Of a stretch of 64,000 bases of DNA, positions 60,353 through 64,000 are shown piece by piece. The notes under the pieces were generated by a model. It had not been told where the DNA came from. It searched no databases and worked only from the letters and a program-made list of their open reading frames with translations. A program made the translations under genes and the position numbers. Numbering within the stretch: the stretch's first letter is position 1; every line of letters starts with the position of its first letter. The DNA is from Terriglobales bacterium (GTDB lineage: Bacteria; Acidobacteriota; Terriglobia; Terriglobales; Acidobacteriaceae), in NCBI GenBank assembly GCA_025934735.1, contig JAICWP010000008.1, positions 62,001 to 126,000 of the forward strand, given 5' to 3'.

Positions 60353-61939
60353 TCATTTCTTCAGGTCTTTCAGGATTTCGCGGGCGGCATTGGCACCAGA
60401 GGCCCCAGTCAGCCCGTCGCCGGGATGCGTGCCGGAACCGCACAAATAGAGGCCACGAATCGGGGTACGGTAGCGTGCCCAATCGAGCAGCGGACGCATG
60501 GTGAAGATCTGGTCCAAAGCCAGTTCGCCATGGAAAATGTGTCCGCCGGTCATGCCGTAGGTTTCTTCCAGATCCTTCGGCGTGATGATCTGGCCAGTCT
60601 CGACCAGCCCAGGCAAATCAGGCGCGTAGCGCGCCAGTGTCTCCACCACGGCATTTCCCAGTGCGTCGCGCTGTGTATTCCAATCGGCGTTGCGCAGGTG
60701 GTAGGGCGCGAACTGCATGTAGATGGACATCACATGCTTGCCACCAGGCGCGAGTGAAGGATCGGCGAGCGAGGGAATGCTGGCTTCCAGGTAGGGCGCC
60801 TTGGAGAAGCTGCCGTACTTGCTGTCGTCGAAAGCGTGCTCCAGGTAATCAATTTCCGGCCCGATGTGGATGCGCCCGCTAAGCGCCGTGCCATTGGTGC
60901 CCGCCTTCTCCAGCGCGGTGAAGTGGGGTAGGCCATTCAGCGCCAGGTTCACCTTGGCTACAGTGCCGGGAGTGCGGTAGTGCTGCAGCTTAACCACGAA
61001 GTCGGGCGCCAGGTGCACGGGATCCACCAATTTGAGCAGCGTGCGCTTGGGGTCGGCGTTGGAGATGATGGTGGTGGCGGAAATCTCTTCGCCGTTAGCC
61101 AGCACAACGCCCGTGGCCACGCCATCCTTCACCCGCACCTGCTTGACTTCGGCATTGGTGCGAATTTCGGCGCCCGCAGCCACCGCCGCTGCTGCCATGG
61201 CTTTGGTCACGGCCCCCATACCACCCATAGGATGGGAACTCGAGCCCACCGGGGAAGGATCGGAAGCGGCCCGCATCAGCAGCACGGTGCTGCTGCCCGC
61301 CGACCAGGGGCCCAGAGCGGTGCCGAAGATGCCGCGCGCCGCCACCACCGCACGCACCAGTTCGGTATCAAAAAATTCCGCCACCAGGTCGGCCACGGCC
61401 ATGGGACCCCAGCGCAACAGCCGGTACATGTCCTTCTTGCCCAGGTCGCGCACGCCCTTGCCGGTCTTGACCATCTCCCACAAGTCGGCAGCGGCGGGAT
61501 GATCAATGTCTGGCGGAGCCATGGCCAGCACGCGCTGGAACACACCTGCAATTTTGCCCAGCGAGCGCTGGAACTCGCCGTAACTCTGAGCATCTTTGGC
61601 CGAAAAATTGCCAATGGACTGCGCCGATTTCGCGGCATCGCCGTAAAGGAATAAGGCGCGCCCGTCGGGCGAAGGAGCAAACACCCGCAACTCGGGATTC
61701 AGCATCTTCAGCCCGTGCTTCTCCAGTTCCATGTCGCGAACGATCTGCGGGCGTAATGGGCCGGCGGAGTGGGCCAGGGTGGAGCATTTAAAACCTGGAT
61801 GGAACTCTTCGGTGATGGCGGCGCCGCCGGGCTGCTCGCGGCGTTCCAGCACCAGCGGGCTGAAACCGGCGCGTGCGAGATAGAAGGCTGTGACCAGGCC
61901 ATTGTGACCCGCGCCGAGAATAACGACGTCGTGGGCCAT
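60353..61939 (-). CDS. FAD-dependent phytoene-desaturase/PYROXD2-like protein, copy 2
   Basis: ATG 61939 gives 528 residues; the frame runs on to 62041 inside the upstream gene without coding signs. The Rossmann motif HDVVILGAGHNGLVTAFYLA opens it, followed by ERREQPGGAAITEEFHPGFK, and the CrtI-type C-terminal motif YLCGSGTHPGDGLTGASGAN closes it. It is a paralogue of the gene before it, whose stop lies 2 bp away. The group includes human PYROXD2 and carotenoid desaturases, but no carotenoid gene is present here. Substrate unknown. Confidence 0.85.
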   Translation of the reverse strand: MAHDVVILGAGHNGLVTAFYLARAGFSPLVLERREQPGGAAITEEFHPGFKCSTLAHSAGPLRPQIVRDMELEKHGLKMLNPELRVFAPSPDGRALFLYGDAAKSAQSIGNFSAKDAQSYGEFQRSLGKIAGVFQRVLAMAPPDIDHPAAADLWEMVKTGKGVRDLGKKDMYRLLRWGPMAVADLVAEFFDTELVRAVVAARGIFGTALGPWSAGSSTVLLMRAASDPSPVGSSSHPMGGMGAVTKAMAAAAVAAGAEIRTNAEVKQVRVKDGVATGVVLANGEEISATTIISNADPKRTLLKLVDPVHLAPDFVVKLQHYRTPGTVAKVNLALNGLPHFTALEKAGTNGTALSGRIHIGPEIDYLEHAFDDSKYGSFSKAPYLEASIPSLADPSLAPGGKHVMSIYMQFAPYHLRNADWNTQRDALGNAVVETLARYAPDLPGLVETGQIITPKDLEETYGMTGGHIFHGELALDQIFTMRPLLDWARYRTPIRGLYLCGSGTHPGDGLTGASGANAAREILKDLKK

Positions 61940-61941
61940 GG

Positions 61942-63543
61942 CTAGTGCGCTCCGTTTCCGGAATCTTTCAGGATTTCCAGCGCTGCCAGCCTTCCCGGTG
62001 CGCCCATGATCCCGCCACCCGGGTGGGTGGCCGAACCGCACATGTAGAGATTTTTAATGGGCGTGCGGTACTGGGCCCAGCCCGGTACCGGCCGGAGGAA
62101 GAACAACTGCTCCAGGGAGAGCTCGCCCTGGAAGATATTGCCCTGGGTGAGCCCGAACTCGCGCTCGATGTCGAGCGGCGTGAGCACCTGCTTGCCCACG
62201 ATGATTTTCTTCAGGTTGGGCGCGTATTCGGAGACGGTCTCAATCACGTTGTTGCCGAATTCCTCGCGCTTCTCGTCCCAGGTGCCTTCCTTGAGGTTGT
62301 AGGGGGCGTACTGCACGAAGCAGGACATCACGTGCTTGCCCGGGGGCGCCACCGAGGGATCGGTCAGGCTGGGAATTACCATGTCAACGTAGGGACGCCG
62401 CGAGTACCTGCCGTACTTGGCATCATCGTAAGCGCGTTCCATGTAGTCCACGGCGGGCGAGACGGAAATCGCTCCCCGCAGGTGCGCGCCCTCGCCCGGC
62501 ATGCAGGTGAAGTCGGGCAGCGCATCCAGCGCCAGGTTCACCTTGCCGGAGGAGCCGCGGTACTTGTAACGGCGGACTTCTTCCAGAAATTCGCCGGGCA
62601 GTTCGCCCGCGTCAAGCATCTTCAGGAAGGTCAGGTTGGGGTCCACGCTCGAAGAAACTATATCGGCCTGGATCTCGTCGCCATTCTGCAGGACAACGCC
62701 GCCGGCCCGCCCGTTTTTCACCAGAATTTTAGCGATGGGAGCGCTGGTGCGAATCTCGGCGCCGAACTCTTTCGCCGCATCCCCGATGGCATTGGAGATG
62801 GCGCCGGTGCCACCGCGGGCAAAGCCCCAGGCGCGGAAAGCGCCATCAATCTCGCCCATGTAGTGGTGGAGCAGCACGTAGGCGGTGCCGGGCGAGCGCA
62901 CGCCCAGGAAGGTGCCGATGATGCCTGAGGCTGACATGGTGGCCTTGAGCACGTCCGTCTCGAACCACTGGTCGAGGAAGTCGGCCGCGCTCATGGTCAT
63001 CAGCTGCACCTGGTTGTATTTGTCCTCGCTGGGGAGGTGCTGGAAGCGCCGCCCAATGAACAGCAGCTTCATCAGTTCCTTGGGATTCAGCGTGGAAGGG
63101 TCGGGCGGGACCATGCTCAGGATGGGCTTTACGAAGCGGCACATCTGCTGCATGGCCTTGCCGAATTCCTCGTAAGCCTCGGCGTCCACGGCGGAGTGGC
63201 GGGCAATTTCGCGGCGGGTCTTGCCGTGATCGTTCACGCGCCACAGGTGGTCGCCGTTGGGCATGGGCGTGAAGGTGCCGTCCAGGGGCAGGATTTCCAG
63301 GCCGTGCCGGGGCAGGTCTAGGTCGCGGATAATTTCCGGGCGCAGCAGCGAGACCACGTAGGAGCAGACCGAGAACTTGAAGCCGGGAATGATCTCTTCC
63401 GTCACCGCGGCGCCGCCCAGCACGTAGCGGCGCTCCAGAACCAGCACCTTCTTGCCGGCGCGCGCCAGGTAGGCGGCGTTGACCAGCCCGTTGTGGCCGC
63501 CGCCAATGACTATGACGTCGTACTTATTATTTCCAGCAGGCAT
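61942..63543 (-). CDS. FAD-dependent phytoene-desaturase/PYROXD2-like protein, copy 1
   Basis: This 533-residue protein has the same layout as its neighbour: YDVIVIGGGHNGLVNAAYLA, ERRYVLGGAAVTEEIIPGFK, a long central substrate domain, and YMCGSATHPGGGIMGAPGRL at the end. The two are clearly paralogous, with similar motifs in order, and could form a heterodimer. It is the first gene of this pair on the minus strand. The function of this group is not settled; a desaturase or an amine- or lipid-modifying oxidase are possible. Confidence 0.86.
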   Translation of the reverse strand: MPAGNNKYDVIVIGGGHNGLVNAAYLARAGKKVLVLERRYVLGGAAVTEEIIPGFKFSVCSYVVSLLRPEIIRDLDLPRHGLEILPLDGTFTPMPNGDHLWRVNDHGKTRREIARHSAVDAEAYEEFGKAMQQMCRFVKPILSMVPPDPSTLNPKELMKLLFIGRRFQHLPSEDKYNQVQLMTMSAADFLDQWFETDVLKATMSASGIIGTFLGVRSPGTAYVLLHHYMGEIDGAFRAWGFARGGTGAISNAIGDAAKEFGAEIRTSAPIAKILVKNGRAGGVVLQNGDEIQADIVSSSVDPNLTFLKMLDAGELPGEFLEEVRRYKYRGSSGKVNLALDALPDFTCMPGEGAHLRGAISVSPAVDYMERAYDDAKYGRYSRRPYVDMVIPSLTDPSVAPPGKHVMSCFVQYAPYNLKEGTWDEKREEFGNNVIETVSEYAPNLKKIIVGKQVLTPLDIEREFGLTQGNIFQGELSLEQLFFLRPVPGWAQYRTPIKNLYMCGSATHPGGGIMGAPGRLAALEILKDSGNGAH

Positions 63544-63774
63544 AAGGCTTTGCGGAATGAAGCCACATTGTAAGCGAGGTGGGGAGATTTGTCTTGCAGG
63601 CGGGAGGTATTAGGGGACACGGCTCGTTCCGTCCAGGTTGGGTGGAAGCGCGTCGCGCGGTATCAGCGGCGGAGGATTAGCCGGTACGCCGAGTGGGAGC
63701 ACAGGCACGATTTATGGTGCAGGTATGCTCTATCGTTGCGGGGACGATTCACGCGGCAAAAACGATTTCGGAAG

Positions 63775-63829
63775 GGCACGGCTTCAGCCGTGCCGCAAAG
63801 GTTGCGTCATTAGGCGGCTTTTAGCCGCT
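63775..63829. repeat. two REP hairpins overlapping the transposase stop
   Basis: GGCACGGCT-TC-AGCCGTGCC (63775-63794) and GCGGCT-TTT-AGCCGC (63814-63828) are adjacent perfect hairpins. The second covers the last codons and stop region of the transposase gene. REP units next to a RAYT gene are the expected arrangement. Confidence 0.65.
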
Positions 63830-64000
63830 GGGGGACGTCGTCCAAGACCCACCCGAGGTGGGCAGAGCTAAAGGGATACTGCCCCGGCTCCGAACAGAAT
63901 TTTGCCCGCACCGGGTTCAAAATAATGTACTCCCGGCAGCGGTCATAATCTGCTGCATCCCGAATACGATGATCTGTAAATCCCTTCTGCCAAACCTCAC
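63810..64000 (-). CDS. REP-associated tyrosine transposase (RAYT), 3' end only
   Basis: On the minus strand from the right edge the reading is EVWQKGFTDHRIRDAADYDR, then YIILNPVRAKFCSEPGQYPF, then SSAHLGWVLDDVPQRLKAA, ending at TAA 63810-63812. This is the typical C-terminus of the Y1_Tnp/RAYT family (WQKGF-DHRIRD, YI-NPV-A, YPYSSA, LD-PQ-LK). The catalytic HUH and Tyr part lies outside the window. RAYTs nick single-stranded DNA at REP hairpins; two such hairpins lie at its stop. Confidence 0.85.
   Translation of the reverse strand, partial: EVWQKGFTDHRIRDAADYDRCREYIILNPVRAKFCSEPGQYPFSSAHLGWVLDDVPQRLKAA

Noticed and set aside
63638-63871. 77-residue plus-strand frame at the right end
   Set aside because: It runs through REP hairpins antisense to the transposase end.
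1-64000. tRNA, rRNA, CRISPR array or intact insertion sequence
   Set aside because: No T-loop-like GGTTCGAATCC arms, no regularly spaced repeats and no complete transposase were seen.

Overview
The window reads as chromosome of an Acidobacteriota species (Terriglobia-like). The sequence is GC-rich with GC-ending codons. It carries a PadR regulator directly upstream of an 'acidobacterial duplicated orphan permease' (ADOP), a winged-helix/TPR protein of the type abundant in that phylum, many small secreted proteins, a HAF-repeat protein, a FecR protein with a Trp/Tyr-rich tail, and many short intergenic palindromic repeats. The phylum call is inference from gene content; no rRNA is present. No tRNA, rRNA, CRISPR array, prophage or intact insertion sequence was seen.

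Layout. 1-3067 (minus): the 5' part of a secreted protein and two overlapping MacB/FtsX-type permeases. 3600-8982 (minus): a LysR regulator and the glutamate synthase large subunit. 9184-14387: a HAF-repeat protein, a ROK sugar kinase, a set of very small genes including a receiver-like protein without its phospho-acceptor, a ferredoxin, a DinB gene broken by two frameshifts, and a STAS protein. 14510-18986: a Tat-signal aminotransferase diverging from padR-ADOP, with two palindromic operator candidates between them. 19112-29807: a Cys-rich mini-protein, a geranylgeranyl-reductase-like flavoprotein, a beta-helix secreted protein behind a perfect CRP-type site and a structured leader, a PIG-L deacetylase, two transporters and an exported DinB protein.

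30166-43687 (plus) is the most interesting part. A radical SAM protein with the layout of tetraether lipid synthase (Tes) ends in a strong terminator. It is followed by nine tightly packed genes: a fatty-acyl-reductase-like protein with a dead HAD domain, an SDR, a polysaccharide pyruvyl transferase-like protein, an AMP-dependent acyl ligase, an enoyl-CoA hydratase, a secreted protein, an acyl carrier protein, a second AMP ligase and a diacylglycerol-kinase-type lipid kinase. Overlaps of the ATGA/GTGA/TAATG type indicate translational coupling. I infer a dedicated machine that activates, reduces and couples long acyl chains to a lipid backbone, possibly for ether or membrane-spanning lipids, which Acidobacteriota are known to make.

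43717-50858: a 143-bp palindromic mini-element, a small secreted protein behind a second perfect CRP-type site, a phosphofructokinase with PPi-type residues, a fibronectin-like protein, ruvC, a FecR protein and small exported proteins. 51257-54916: a winged-helix/TPR protein and a TAP-type hydrolase with more A/T-ending codons than their neighbours. 54970-63543: a phosphoglycolate phosphatase-like protein, a fused alpha/beta 2-oxoacid dehydrogenase E1, a SpoIIE phosphatase, DoxX and two tandem PYROXD2/phytoene-desaturase-like flavoproteins. The right edge holds the 3' end of a REP-associated tyrosine transposase with REP hairpins at its stop codon.
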